Source: Smallanthus sonchifolius (taxonomy: Eukaryota; Streptophyta; Magnoliopsida; Asterales; Asteraceae). From it: a stretch of 64,000 nt of DNA. The notes below the pieces were generated by a model. That model was not told the origin of the DNA. It was given only the letters and a program-made list of their open reading frames with translations, and ran no database searches. Positions within the stretch are counted from its first letter, which is position 1. Each line of letters begins with the position of its first letter. The stretch covers positions 73,306,260-73,370,259 of the forward strand of contig CM042032.1 in assembly GCA_023525975.1 (NCBI GenBank), written 5' to 3'. Below, in pieces: positions 45,767 to 56,724 of this stretch. Both the position numbers and the translations under genes were made by a program.

Positions 45767-45860
45767 TTAGCTCAATCGAAGTTCGTTTGTTATCGTTTCT
45801 TAATGTTTTTGTCATTTCTTATATTTATTAACGAAAAACTACTTTTTATTTGATCCTCCA

Positions 45861-45865
<5 letters not shown>

Positions 45866-45934
<69 letters not shown>
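45866..45934. repeat. (TA)n microsatellite, about 34 units
   Basis: A pure TA run. It is followed by a segment (45935-46285) with no coding that ends before another short TA run. Confidence 0.95.
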
Positions 45935-45936
<2 letters not shown>

Positions 45937-46293
45937 AAGGATTATAAAAAAACTCATTGTTCATAAGAAAACCAAAAAACTATTTATTAAAGGTAAAAAA
46001 AATCATAACTCAAAATATAAATCAAAAACTAAAAAACCGCTTCGGAGACCTTGTTCCCCGCGTTGTCCTTGTTCAAAAAAAAATCAGCGCAATACTAAAT
46101 ATGTGTAGTAAGGTTAGATTTTGGATTTAGTTTTTTGGGTTTAGTTTAGCTTTTAGGTTAGGTTTTTGAGGGGTGAGGGGTTTAGATTTTTGGGTGTACA
46201 ACACATATACAGTACATTTAATGAGGAGTTTTTTTTTTGTTTTTTTATGAAAATGGGTTTTCTAGTGAACTCAGCCATATATATATATATATA

Positions 46294-46345
46294 CTAGTGT
46301 TAGAACCCGTGTATTACACGGGGGGTTTGAATAAAAAATACAATG
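46294..46345 (-). mobile_element. Helitron-like 3' end
   Basis: CTAG (46294-46297) is followed by CCCGTGTATTACACGGGG, a near-perfect hairpin (CCCGTGT/ACACGGG), the form of a Helitron 3' end on the minus strand. The other end was not found; it may extend toward 48200. Confidence 0.5.
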
Positions 46346-48218
46346 TGAAATGAAAAAAATGATGAATATAATTTATAAATGAGTAAATTTTTCTTTGTAT
46401 ACAATGTTCGATGTTTTCTCTCAACATCATACCCAAGAATAGAATTCTGGCATCCAAGCGTAGAGCAAACTTTAGCAATTATTTTATCAAAACTGCAAAA
46501 TCAAGAAACAAATCATGTATTGAATAACTTACCAAAATCAAGTTGCTAGCTATGTAAGAAAACATGAAATTGATTGCAACTCATACAAAATCAAGAAACA
46601 AACCATGTATTCACAAAAGAAATTCTACAAGTACTTAGGTATATAGTATTTAAATATTGGTTTATCAAATTCACAAATATCAAAATTTGTAGCAAAAAAT
46701 CTAACATTTTGTATCAATTTTTTCATTCAGGTGCTTCACCAAAAATTGGTTTCAAAACACAACTCTATCTCTCTCAAACTCAACTCATTCCATAGAACTT
46801 GCATCAAAACTTTATATCCAAACTAAACAATTAAAGAGTTATGCACTTAACAGGGCTAGTATGTCACTCAGATAACTCTTAATGTTCTTCTTCTTGGGAT
46901 ATATGAAATTATCCCTGTGTTAAATTGTTTGACGATAAAAAACTTACAATATTACTCCTTAGCCTTTTCTGGTAGGATTTCCAAAGAAGGAATTGAAGTC
47001 GAATAAGCCTCATGCAAAAACAATATGTGATCTCCATCAGCAAACAACACAATTCAATAACATACTCTAGAAACAACATAATATAATCAGTTCAAGTCAC
47101 ATAATTATTCATAAATTAACTCACTATTATTTCAATGACAATTAAAAAGTCACAAAATTGATTCACAAAATTGACAAATTAAAAGACGAATATTGGAGTA
47201 AAGAAAATCACAAACCTGATTCGATTAAACAATAACTAACATGGTCAGAAACTAAGATGCTGTTAAATATATGTCCCTAAATATGCACACATCATGATCC
47301 ATTTGGTGTTAAATATGCAAGCAATAAACAAATTCCTTTGTGTACTACACAGGCTTAAATAATAAAAAACGAAAAAAGGTAAAGATAGGAGGAAAAGTTA
47401 GCCATTTGGTGTTAAATATGCAAGCATATTATGGGTTTGTATCAAAAGATAGCCACTTCTCAAACTGCATATTTTGCTTCTTTGTTCCAGGTAAAGATAG
47501 GAGGAAAAGTGTTGTTACAACATTCAAGAAGTAATAGCTGATTTGCTTCTTTGTTCCCGGTACTATCATAGGGTCTCATACTCTCTCAAACCAAAACAAA
47601 GAACACAACAACATCAATTTAAAACCATCTTTTCTTTCACTTATAAAAACCAAGAAACTTTCAAAAATTCAAATTTAAGGTCGTCAGGTAACACAACCTT
47701 TGCAAATCTTTGTTTTTTCTTTGACGTTGGTCTAAACAACGGCTTATTGAATATCAAGGTAAAAAAATACTTTAAATAGTTAAATCTTAACATTTAGAAA
47801 AGTTTTGCAGGTTACAATGGGAGAAAACAAATTTGGTCACCTAAAATATAAATTGAACCAAATGTAGTTTTTTTTTTTTTTGCAACTTAACCCTTTGATT
47901 AATAGCTAAACACTCTAATTAAGCCATCTGGGTGTAAAACAATGCAGTTATTTTGGGATAGACAAGAGTATTCAAGAATAGAAGTGAGTGATTGTAGGCA
48001 TAGAAGTAATGCAAGAGCTCAAAACCCGTGCTAGACCCTAAGCCTGTAAGGCCAAGGAGTTGTAAGCCCCTGAAAACTGGTTAATTTACAAGAATGCCCT
48101 AAACATAAACTTATTATTAAGTGAAGCCTTTTTGTGAGTGTAAACACAGTATGGTACCCAAAATAGAAATCCAACCTAAGTATGTTATTTGTTATGCAAT
48201 TTGCCTTGCTAAATATAA
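46346..48218. other. Unassigned interval inside the MULE
   Basis: Mostly AT-rich. A protein-like stretch on the minus strand at about 46955-47045 (GDHILFLHEAYSTSIPSLEI, ending in a stop) could be a terminal exon of a captured gene; I do not recognise it. A 30-bp phrase with GGTAAAGATAGGAGGAAAAG occurs twice (about 47377 and 47489). Confidence 0.3.
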
Positions 48219-48652
48219 TCTATACTATATAATAAAGAAAGGTTTTTTAGTGCCACGTGTCGCCTCCATATTCATTCTCACCATTTTTTTCCCGCCTCTC
48301 TCTCTTATTTAATGCACTTCTTTTTTTAAATAATCTATACTATATTTAAAGAAAATATTAATTATACTAATAAAACACATTTATTTTAAATTAACACTTC
48401 TTATAAGAAACTTTAAAATTTAATTATATAACTTTTATTTCAATTAAATAGTAATTGAAAGTCAAATTAAATTAAATACTAATTAACGTATTTTCGAACC
48501 CAAATTTATATTAATTTTTACATATTTTGAGTTTGTTTATATCCGTAGTATATGTAACATATTTTTACACTTGTAAAATATATACATACAAATTTAAAAA
48601 TTTTAAATATTGATATTTTTTAACCCGTGTGTAGACAGGGGATCTAAACTAG
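48219..48652 (+). mobile_element. Non-autonomous Helitron (434 bp)
   Basis: It starts TCTATACTATATAATAAAG after A and ends GATCTAAACTAG before T, with the imperfect hairpin CCCGTGTGTAGACAGGGG about 10 bp before the end. It is homologous along its length to 35423-35857. A second TCTATACTATATTTAAAG at about 48332 looks like an internal repeat of the start. There is no coding. Confidence 0.85.
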
Positions 48653-48685
48653 TATTAATATAAAGAACAAAATTAGTTTGTATAC

Positions 48686-48858
48686 CTGACACAAGACCTT
48701 CCAAGGACCAGCATTGAGAACCAGTAGTTTTCTAACAAATTCAGCATCATTCACGATGTTATCGGCTAGAAAGTATTTCAAGTAATAACCAACTCTTGTG
48801 CAGATTAAATTTGAAGTATAGACGATGTGGTCAGAGGAATTGACAACCCTGTTTCTCA
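48686..48858 (-). pseudogene. Exon-like fragment with AG and GT borders
   Basis: A 173-bp stretch is open in one frame on the minus strand (RNRVVNSSDHIVYTSNLI then CTRVGYYLKYFLADNIVND). It is bounded by TGCAG before it and GTATAC after it, canonical splice borders. It lies inside the MULE, so it looks like a captured gene piece. I do not recognise the protein. Confidence 0.4.
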
Positions 48859-49334
48859 CTGCATTTTATCACATCAGAAGACAGTAAAAGATTAACAAAC
48901 ATGTTTCTCGCTGCATTTTCAAATTCAAAAAAAGTCATAATAATATTCCAGTGCATTTATTCCATATGAATAATTACTTAATTTATGCATTCCAAATCAG
49001 TTCCAAATCATATAGAAATCATTCACGCGTTTTAAAGGTCCCTAAATTAGGAATTCAAATTAAAAAAAATGATAAAATTGATTTGATTGAGCATTTTATT
49101 TAGATAATTGATTAATTAACTATTAAGGAAAGTTTGGATTTAATAATTACGTAATTTATGCATTCCAAATCAGTTCAAAATCATTCACGCGGGTTAAATA
49201 ATTAAATAATGTTCAATAATTACGTAATTTAATATTTCCGAATTAGTTTTATACTCAAATCAAAAGGTGATTAAATTAATTTACTTTGTCCCGTAAGAAA
49301 GCACATGACAAACAAACTCTGATTAAACTAATTT

Positions 49335-49663
49335 CAGCGGCGTTGGAACCGGCTCGTCGAAATAAACCATAAAGCTAAACTCTTAAAGCTAAACCCTAAA
49401 ATCTAAACCCTAAAAGCTAAACCCAAAAACCTAATCACCCCACCCCCACCCCCCAAAAACCTAAATCCTCCAACCCCCACCCCCAAATAACCTAAACCTA
49501 CCCACCCCAACCCCCCCCCCCCCCAAAAAAAAAAAACCTAAATCCCCCCACCCACCAAAAACCTAAATCCCCCCAAAAACCCCAACCTCACCCCCACCCC
49601 CAAAAACCTAAATCCCCCCACCCCACCTCCAAAAACCTCGACGAGCCGGTTTCAACGTCGCTG
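49335..49663. mobile_element. C-rich, telomere-like inverted-repeat element, copy 2
   Basis: The TIRs CAGCGGCGTTGGAACCGG (continuing CTCGTCGA) and TCGACGAGCCGG (continuing TTTCAACGTCGCTG) pair at 24 of 26 bases. Between them are AAACCCTAAA-like repeats and long C runs on one strand. No clear TSD. It is related to copy 1 at 45470-45766. Confidence 0.75.
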
Positions 49664-50332
49664 GAATGAGGTTATATGTGTGTGTATATATTTTATTATA
49701 TAAGGGTATTTTAGTCATTTCACATACACTTAACTGGCATCCACTTCAGGGGCCAAATGTGTTACAATCGTGCAAACTATTAGGTCAAAGTTGTAGTTTC
49801 CCATTTTCAGGGGCCAAAACCATAATTTGACCAAACCACAGGGGCCATCTGTGTAATTAATTCTAAGATTTTCCTTTAATTTCATAACTAAACATTATTT
49901 TGATAAATATTTTAAGACCAACACATTTTTGGTAAATAAGTTTTGTAATAACATTTGTTTGAAAAAAAACTCTTGAAACTCGTATACCTGTGTTATACAG
50001 TATATCTACCCTTATGCATATAGAATATGGTTTTCAGGAAGATTATTTTATCACAATGAAAAAAAGAAAGAATATACATATGTTGTTTCTTATTAGTTAG
50101 GTTGAGATTGATTTTTTGTGGAAATATCTGAATTGAACCCACAATAAGCTTTAGCACATCAAAGCGTCTGTTGAACAACAAAGAACGCATGTTCCATACA
50201 TGACATATTGGATATTTAGGGCAATTATATTCAAATTCTAAGACATCTATGATCCCCGGTTTCAATTCAAACAGTAAATTCGCATATATAATTATAATCA
50301 TATCAAAATTGAAGCATTAGCTGCATAGACAC

Positions 50333-50460
50333 CTGTGAGGGAAAATGAAAGCACCGACACCATTTTGAACCGAATCTCGGCAGCCTCAGCAGATGCTACC
50401 GGCCGAAGGATAGTGTAAACTTTCATATAAAGGAATTCAGGGCAAACATTTAGGCATTTT
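50333..50460 (-). pseudogene. Exon-like fragment beside the small LTR element
   Basis: The minus strand reads NVCPEFLYMKVYTILRPVAS then AEAAEIRFKMVSVLSFSLTG, followed by GT. The upstream border abuts a small inverted-repeat element (50466-50660). A second protein-like stretch on the same strand at about 50110-50270 (EFEYNCPKYPICHVWNMRSL) may be the next exon. Neither is recognised. They could be remnants of one host gene cut up by insertions. Confidence 0.35.
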
Positions 50461-50465
50461 CTAAT

Positions 50466-50660
50466 TAGGGACATGTTTGGTTCATTAAAAGTTGAATCAT
50501 TAAGAGCTCTGAATGGTTTAATATGATTTTTATGCTGAATCATTAAGAAGCTGGCTGAACTATTAAGAGGCTAACAAAATCTGAAACAAACACCCCCTAC
50601 CTCTGACTATTCAGATGTAGCCTCTAAATGAAATCATTAAAAGGATATCAAACAGCCCTA
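50466..50660. mobile_element. Small inverted-repeat element (hAT-like MITE)
   Basis: The ends TAGGGACATGTTTGG and TCAAACAGCCCTA are imperfect inverted repeats of a common plant MITE form. The TSD is unclear. Confidence 0.5.
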
Positions 50661-51074
50661 AGTGCATCCACCCCAGAGGGCCACGGTTGTCGTAGGGACC
50701 TAAACAGGATGAGGAGTTGAAAACTGCTTGAGAAGATTAATGGACAAATCTAGGAAATTATAGTATGAACATTAAAAAGCTAAAGATCGAAAAATTTTAA
50801 CTTTTCATCTTTTTTTTAAATTTGTAATCATTATTTAATGTTTATGTAATTATTTTATGTTTTATATGTGCTCTTTGTTTAAATGTTAACACTTATTATT
50901 TAATTTCACTGTTTTTTTTATATATTTTCCATGATTTTAATAAATTATAAACTGTTATCATAATTCTTAATATAAAGTAGGGAAAGTATTCCTCAGTCCA
51001 CACAACGTACATGATACAACATTTGGAAATGGGAATAATCTCGTCACTCTTATTGTTTATTTCTGCATAATGAA

Positions 51075-51581
51075 TCATACTTTCTGCCAGATCGAGACCG
51101 AGTTATAATCCAATATTCCGGAGTCTAAACTCTGATTTTCCGGCAGCCGATGTTCATTCTCGTGGAGTCTCCGAATCTCCCAACACTTAACGAGATCATC
51201 GATTACAAACAAATAGAACAAAAACGAACTACACAACAACACAACGATGTACATAATCAACGTAAAATGCGGGGGCAAGAAGTCCGCCAATTGGTAAATT
51301 GATCCGAAAGGGAGAGCCGTGTGGAGAAACCACATATTCAAATTCAGCCAAATTTTCTGACCCGATTTCTTGTTTTCGGGCAGGGACAGGATTTTTGACA
51401 AGTGGAATTGCAGAAAAAAGAAACCCACGAAAACTGACATAAACAGAACTGCCAACGGATAGTCTTTCTGGCTGATGGCTTTGGCGATGGTAGTGGAGGC
51501 GTTAGGCATGACGATGACGAATAGAAATGGGAACCACTGGTAATCATCGTTGGTGATTTGGTGAGGCTTTTGGATACACAT
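51075..51581 (-). CDS. Small multi-pass membrane protein, copy C
   Basis: It has 168 residues, four hydrophobic segments and the same domain layout as copy B. Seven substitutions separate them (G37 region to S, Y to H before FTLIM, and five in the polar tail between WEI and ILDY). The DNA match extends from about 51066 to 51826, against 39058 to 39820, so it includes roughly 240 bp upstream of the ATG with the TATA box. The open frame is intact, and the clustering of changes in the tail leaves the membrane core almost unchanged. Function unknown. Confidence 0.8.
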   Translation of the reverse strand: MCIQKPHQITNDDYQWFPFLFVIVMPNASTTIAKAISQKDYPLAVLFMSVFVGFFFLQFHLSKILSLPENKKSGQKIWLNLNMWFLHTALPFGSIYQLADFLPPHFTLIMYIVVLLCSSFLFYLFVIDDLVKCWEIRRLHENEHRLPENQSLDSGILDYNSVSIWQKV

Positions 51582-51829
51582 TTTGGTTGTAGGAATTAGT
51601 GTGGGATGAAGGAAGGCGTAGGATTTTATATGTAAGCTAGTGAGTACTTGGGTGTGGTTTCAATGAAGTTTCTTGACAATATGGTGTGTCCCTTCTCCGC
51701 ACATGGAGAGAAACAACGTGGTAAAAGATGTGAAATAATTTATGGAAAATTACGAATAGGTTCATTTTTATTCACCTTTTTTTTTACTAAATATATTTTC
51801 ACTAACTTTTTAGAAACGTTTTGATGAAT

Positions 51830-52145
51830 TTACACCCTCTCTTTCACACGAGCGTCTATCACTTTTCTCATTTCATCACTAACCCGTCACTTTACATGGG
51901 GTGGTCATCTTTCAAATCATTCTCATCCATAAACTTTTTTTTAAATAATAAATGTAAACTTTTTTTATTTACATTTAATAAAAAATACATAAAATAAACT
52001 TAAAAAAAGTTAGAAAGAAAATTACATTTCACTAATTTAAAAGACAAACATAAATAAAATTTAATTAAATTAAATTAAAAATTATATTTTACTCCCAACC
52101 TCAACATTTTTTCTATGTCTGCCTCCCGATCCGCTCAAATGATCG
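51830..52145. other. AT-rich interval upstream of copy C
   Basis: No gene is seen. It leads into the Harbinger-like pseudogene, and its left part may contain that element's lost end. Confidence 0.4.
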
Positions 52146-52149
52146 TGGG

Positions 52150-53172
52150 GTGTTACAAAGAAATGATTATCCTTCTCTTGTTGTTTTTCGGTTAGTGTGC
52201 TCCTCCAGGAGACATCTTTTGTTTTCGATGTCGTTTTCTATCTTCAAACTCGGCATTGTTGGCCTGGTTCAACTCGACAAAATCAGCGGCAACTTTCAGT
52301 AATTGTTCGCTACTATCCGATTGTGAGGTGGTTGGCACCCTCCGTCTTCGTTGCGGTCTTTCTAGCTCATCAAAACTAAACTCTTCCTATGGTTTGGGTA
52401 TCAGTTGAAGTTGTGTGTGCCCTTGACTCGGACAACCTCGATTTTTTTGTCGTTTGGCTACTCGCGTCCATTGGAGGTACGACATGCCATTTGGATTTGT
52501 TTTTAAGCAAAAACCACGCCGACTCGTGTTTGAAAGCTTTGTTTTTGTTTTGGTTCCTATATGTAACATGTGTCTCACATGGTACATCTTCACCAGATTA
52601 ACCGCTACATCGATCGGTAGTTTTGTTGTTGTAGATGTCGTTGAATCTGTTGATCTTCTTTTGCATATCCTTCCACCTTGAATTCACTTGGTAGATGGTA
52701 CATTCAACAACTCCCCCTTCTCATAGGAAATGCTCTAGAATCCATCTCCAAAAGCTATCCAATCTTTGTTGATTCTCGGTTATCGGGTCTTCAGATATGT
52801 TGACACAAGCCTTCACCAACGAATTTTATTTGTCGTTCCATGGTCTTGGCTTCCTTTTAGTAGAACTGGAAGGGGCTAATTCGGTTCGTGGCAAGGAGTA
52901 GGCGGAAACATCATCACTATCTTCATCGGGTTGGTCACGATACTTGTAATTTGGGTTTCCAGAACAAATGTTTGTGATAGTCAGAAGTGGTTGTAAGATT
53001 GCTGAACCGGAAAGTTGTGAAATTTTGACGGCTAAAAATGGGCGTTTGGGATTGGTAGTTAGGCGATAAGGACGTTTGGAATGGGTTGAATTGTTGTTGA
53101 GAACTCAAGTCGTTTGCCGGAATCTTGGCTCATATTTTTTTGGCGTCTAAGATTGTTGGATCTCGGGGCCAT
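52150..53172 (-). pseudogene. PIF/Harbinger ORF1 (Myb/SANT-like) pseudogene
   Basis: Starting at the ATG at 53172 (MAPRSNNLRRQKN), the minus strand shows in broken frames the acidic linker (DEDSDDVSAYSL near 52900), a trihelix/Myb-like part (LVKACVNISEDPITENQ near 52790 and YQVNSRWKDMQKKINRFN near 52660) and HESAWFLLKN near 52500. In PIF/Harbinger transposons this protein binds DNA beside the DDE transposase. Stops are present near 52825, 52735 and 52600. Terminal repeats were not firmly placed. Confidence 0.6.
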
Positions 53173-53365
53173 TTTTTTGATGAAATATATTGACAAGATG
53201 AGTATGTTAAGAAGTTGAGAGGAAAATAAAGTGATTATTGATATTGAGTAAAAATGGTTGGGGTGGGCCCTCAAAAATCCAACCTTTGGCCAAAGGTGTA
53301 GTCGGCAAGAACAAACCAATGACACACACCCCACACCGAAACCGCAAGGGTGGGGGCGGTGTTCA

Positions 53366-53475
53366 TCATGGCAAAATGCTAAGGTGGCACCATCGCTTCC
53401 CGAAACCTAGTTGACACCCACCCCTACGTGAATACACATAAAAGTTAACTCAATAAAAACATGACGTGTTTTACA
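53366..53475. repeat. Left arm of a segmental duplication
   Basis: About 110 bp (TCATGGCAAAATGCTAAGG and onward) recur almost unchanged at 61829-61939. In the second copy this arm joins directly to sequence matching 55650, so about 2.17 kb (53476-55649) is present here only. Confidence 0.85.
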
Positions 53476-54590
53476 AACCATGAATTTTTTGGCTACTTTT
53501 CACTGTGTATTTGTGTGCAAGGTCAAATAGTCACAATGATTTAGTCATGAAGTTTAAAGTTTACGAATTCTTTATCAAAACAATCAAGTAAAGAACTAAA
53601 TAATCATGTATCCCTATTTATATTAAACAAATGAAAATATAAACTAGGAAACAAATTATGATAAAATAGGAATTTGAAATTCGAATAAATAACAGAAGAT
53701 ATCATCTTGATCTCCTATCTCTTCCAAAGAAAACGTTGCCTTCCAACCAACTCGTACGGGTCACTAACGGGTGCGGGTTCGAGTCCGGTTAGATTTCGAT
53801 GTTCTTGTATATAATGTGTTATATTCATGCGCGTTCACCGAACTAACCCCATGGAGAATTTATGCTAGCTATTTGTCTTGAACTCAGTTACCCGCCACCT
53901 AGAATGTGAGAAAGCACAATACATGGTTTCCCACTCCTACCCCAAGATTTAAAAAGGTAAACATTAGCATGTTAGTCAAACAAAGGCATGCTGCAATTTT
54001 TCATTTTAGTACTCTTGTTTCTCTATACAAAGACCTTGCTTGCAATGCCCTAAACTGATAGAATACACTTAAGAAGGATGACCAACTGATGAAGAATTCC
54101 TCTCCTACAAATACATATACATTCCATAAAATCAATGCTTATGGTTGTAATCTTCAAAATGATACAACAACTAGTACTGCAAAAGTGATCCTACAAGGCT
54201 TTGTACCTACTAACCACATTTAAGCTTTGCTAATAGGCCTAAGCACTCATGCCACCTTTCATTATTACCCAAGTGTATCACAACAATGAGCAACCATTAT
54301 GCCTAGTTAACTAGTACCACATGCCTGCATCTGGCAATTACATCATAGGCTCACTAGCTATTCAAACTTGGTGTGTATTCAAACTTAGTGTATGAACCTC
54401 AGGCTCGAGCTCGTTTATTAAGCAAACCCGATCTTAGACTTGAGCTCGGGCTTCCTTCGCCGCCATTGTTGCCACCACCGCTTTCGCCCGCAACCATTGT
54501 TGTAACCTCTATTGCCGCCACCGATGCCGCTAAGACGTTTCGCCACTAGTAGTCATAAAAATAAATATTGTTGTTATATATATATATATA
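53476..54590. other. Interval without recognised genes
   Basis: Mixed sequence present only in the first duplication copy. A B-box-like GGGTTCGAGTCC occurs near 53776 without a matching A box. Nothing else can be supported. Confidence 0.4.
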
Positions 54591-54595
54591 GGGGA

Positions 54596-54981
54596 AGGTT
54601 CTTTGGGGAACAAAAAACAAATGGGAACCGAGGAACCATGTGTTTCACATATAAAAAAAACTCATTTTTACGTAATTTTCTTCAAAGCTTTTGCATGTAA
54701 ACACATTTAAAAGCCGTTCTGATAAAAAAAATTAAATTTAAAAATTGAAAAAAAGTAAAAAAAGTCAAAAAAAAATTTGCATAAACTAATTTTTTGTTAG
54801 GACGGCTTCTTCATGTGTTTATATTCAATAGCTCCGAAGAAAATTATGTAAAAAAGAGTTTTTCACATGTGAAAATGAGTTTTTTATAAGTTTTTCACAT
54901 GTAAAAATGAGTTTTATTATAAGTTTTTCACATGTAAAACACATGGTTTCTCATTTTTTTTGTGGTTCCCCAAATGAACCT
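54596..54981. mobile_element. MITE in a TA-rich site
   Basis: The ends AGGTTCTTTGGGGAAC and GTTCCCCAAATGAACCT are inverted repeats, flanked by TATATATA tracts on both sides. The inside is AT-rich with repeats of TTTTTCACATGTAAAA. No coding. Confidence 0.65.
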
Positions 54982-55004
54982 CGATATATATATATAAAGA
55001 GCCA

Positions 55005-55331
55005 AAGAAGTTGTGGTGTAGAGGTTGAGGTGAGACCTGAAATCCCGAGGGACCCGGGTTCAATCCCTGCCACCACCATTAATTTCTGAGGCATGCAAAT
55101 GAGGCCTAGTTCTTAGGCTAATGCTCCAGGGTTTTACCCACGCCGATCCAGGGTTCGAGCCTCGGCTCTCCCTCAAGCCCGGAAGGGGCCGTATTGGGTG
55201 GGATTTTTCCTTGGATGCTCTCCAACTCTGACGCCAAGTGGGCCCAGTTAAGACATCATATTGGCCAGAGTTGGACGAGGCTCTCCTATGTGACGTGGGG
55301 GTGCGACGTCACAACATTCAATGTTCGCCGT

Positions 55332-55335
<4 letters not shown>
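55005..55335 (+). mobile_element. SINE-like element with Pol III boxes
   Basis: TGGTGTAGAGGTTGAGG (A-box form, 55014) and GGGTTCAATCCC (B-box form, about 55067), with a second GGGTTCGAGCC near 55152. The body resembles plant SINE sequence and ends at a (TA)n tract, which may have replaced the tail. The TSD was not found. Confidence 0.5.

Positions 55336-55404
<69 letters not shown>
55336..55404. repeat. (TA)n microsatellite, about 34 units
   Basis: A pure TA run. The Tyr/Ile-repeat open frames on both strands here are artefacts of it. Confidence 0.95.
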
Positions 55405-55408
<4 letters not shown>

Positions 55409-55976
55409 AGAAAGAGAGTGGGAGATATTGTTTACAATACATAGTTTTTTTAGTGTACAAAGCGTACGAAGTCATCTGGACCATTGATTAAGATAATCAA
55501 AGGTTGAGATGAAGAGATGTCACGTCAGTAATTGTTTTAAGCATGTAAATGGCATGGATGAGTAAAATTGTAATAGTCTACCATTGTTGACTTTTTTTTA
55601 AGTTCCCACATGTTTTAAAAACATATTACTTTTTTATACGATGTTTTTATATAAAATTACATTATAAAATCGAGTATTTTATTCTTTTTAATTTGAATAT
55701 AGTCTTGCTATACTTTTAGTAAAAAAAAGTCGACTTTTTTAAAAAAATGTTGATATATTGTGCATATAACATGCGTGATTATTTTCGCGCGCTATTATTC
55801 ATATAGCATATGTGTTTATCATTTTAAAACATGCATTATTATCATTTTAGAACAAAAGTTATTATAAAAATGAGTTATTATTATATAACTTGTGTTGTTA
55901 TTATTACGCGGACGGATTAACCTCTCGCCCCAATTACACGTGTCGCGTCCTGGTGGCTTTGTAGCTTTTTGGACTT

Positions 55977-56352
55977 CACTACTAGAAAACATGTATATTT
56001 TCTACAAAAGTTTCCGACAACTTACCAACAAAAGAAATTTCGCACAAGTTAGCGACAAATTTTCTACAAAACAAAAACAAAACGTAACCATAAGATTTCC
56101 TACAATTTTTCGATAAAAAAGTAACATATTTATTAAATAAGTTAACTTATTTATTTAATATAATCGTCGAAATATTGTCGGAAATTACCGACGAAAAGCT
56201 TTTGTCGCTAAATAATCTGAAAATTAGTCGGGACTTTGTCAGAAAAAACATTTCCTACGGGTTTGTCCAACAAACACTTTTTGTCGCTAACGATCAATTC
56301 CGACAAATTTCCCACGATCTGCTGTCACAAATTTTTCAATTTTTTGATAGTG
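55977..56352. mobile_element. Mini-CACTA element, copy 1 (376 bp)
   Basis: It starts CACTACTAGAAAA and ends TTTTTTGATAGTG; the ends are inverted (CACTA...TAGTG). The inside carries repeated CCGACAAA/TTTGTCGG motifs typical of CACTA subterminal repeats. The flanks are CTT and TTT; the second copy (62264-62639) keeps the intact 3-bp TSD TTT on both sides. Confidence 0.85.
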
Positions 56353-56724
56353 TTTGTATAATAACCAACCCCTCTATGTGTGTGTGTATGTATTTTCTGA
56401 AACGACTCATTTCAACTCAATCTCATTTTAGTAAAAAAAAAAGTTTTAACCCGAACCAATGTAGATGCTTTTTAAAATACCAGTTTTGACCTAATCCCAT
56501 TTCACTCGAATCCATTTTTACCGGACATCTTAACCGGCCATTTTACAAGGCTTAATTAAAATTCTAGTCTATAAATATATTTAAAAAAATTTCACAAGTA
56601 TATTTTTTTTTTCTATTAGAGAGACACTAGTCCTTAGACAATCCATGAAGGGTCGAATAGAAATATTAAATATATAAATTAAATTCATTATAATTTGGAA
56701 ATGACCCTAAATGCAACAAGCCAT

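Larger units (their letters stand above)
44430..49973. mobile_element. 5.5-kb MULE-type element carrying other sequences
   Basis: Long inverted ends: 44430 begins AGAGTTTTTTCC and shares TTACAAAACTTATTTACC with the complement of the right end, which finishes AAAAAAACTCT (49973). The flanks GGAAACTC and TGAAACTC agree at 7 of 8 and the interrupted LTR reads straight on, so both borders are firm. The inside holds a LINE fragment, two C-rich inverted-repeat elements, a (TA)n tract, a Helitron and exon-like pieces, but no MULE transposase. Confidence 0.8.
42042..49999 (+). mobile_element. Small coding-free LTR element, split by a MULE
   Basis: 5' LTR 42042-42344 (TGTTGG...CTACA, 303 bp), primer-binding site TTGGTATCAGAGCATC at 42346, an internal region of about 1.8 kb with no gag or pol, a purine tract TAGGGGGTGA (44121) and a 3' LTR in two parts (44132-44429 and 49974-49999). 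It must move with proteins from another element. The flanks TTATG and GTATA do not match, so the TSD is lost or the ends were rearranged. Confidence 0.8.

Noticed and set aside
53743..53803. Possible tRNA gene (GGGTTCGAGTCC)
   Set aside because: Only a B-box-like motif; no A box or acceptor stem at the right distance. The same was judged for 40963 and 37263, kept only as tRNA-like fragments.
55238..55484. Tyr/Ile repeat proteins on both strands
   Set aside because: Translation of a (TA)n microsatellite.
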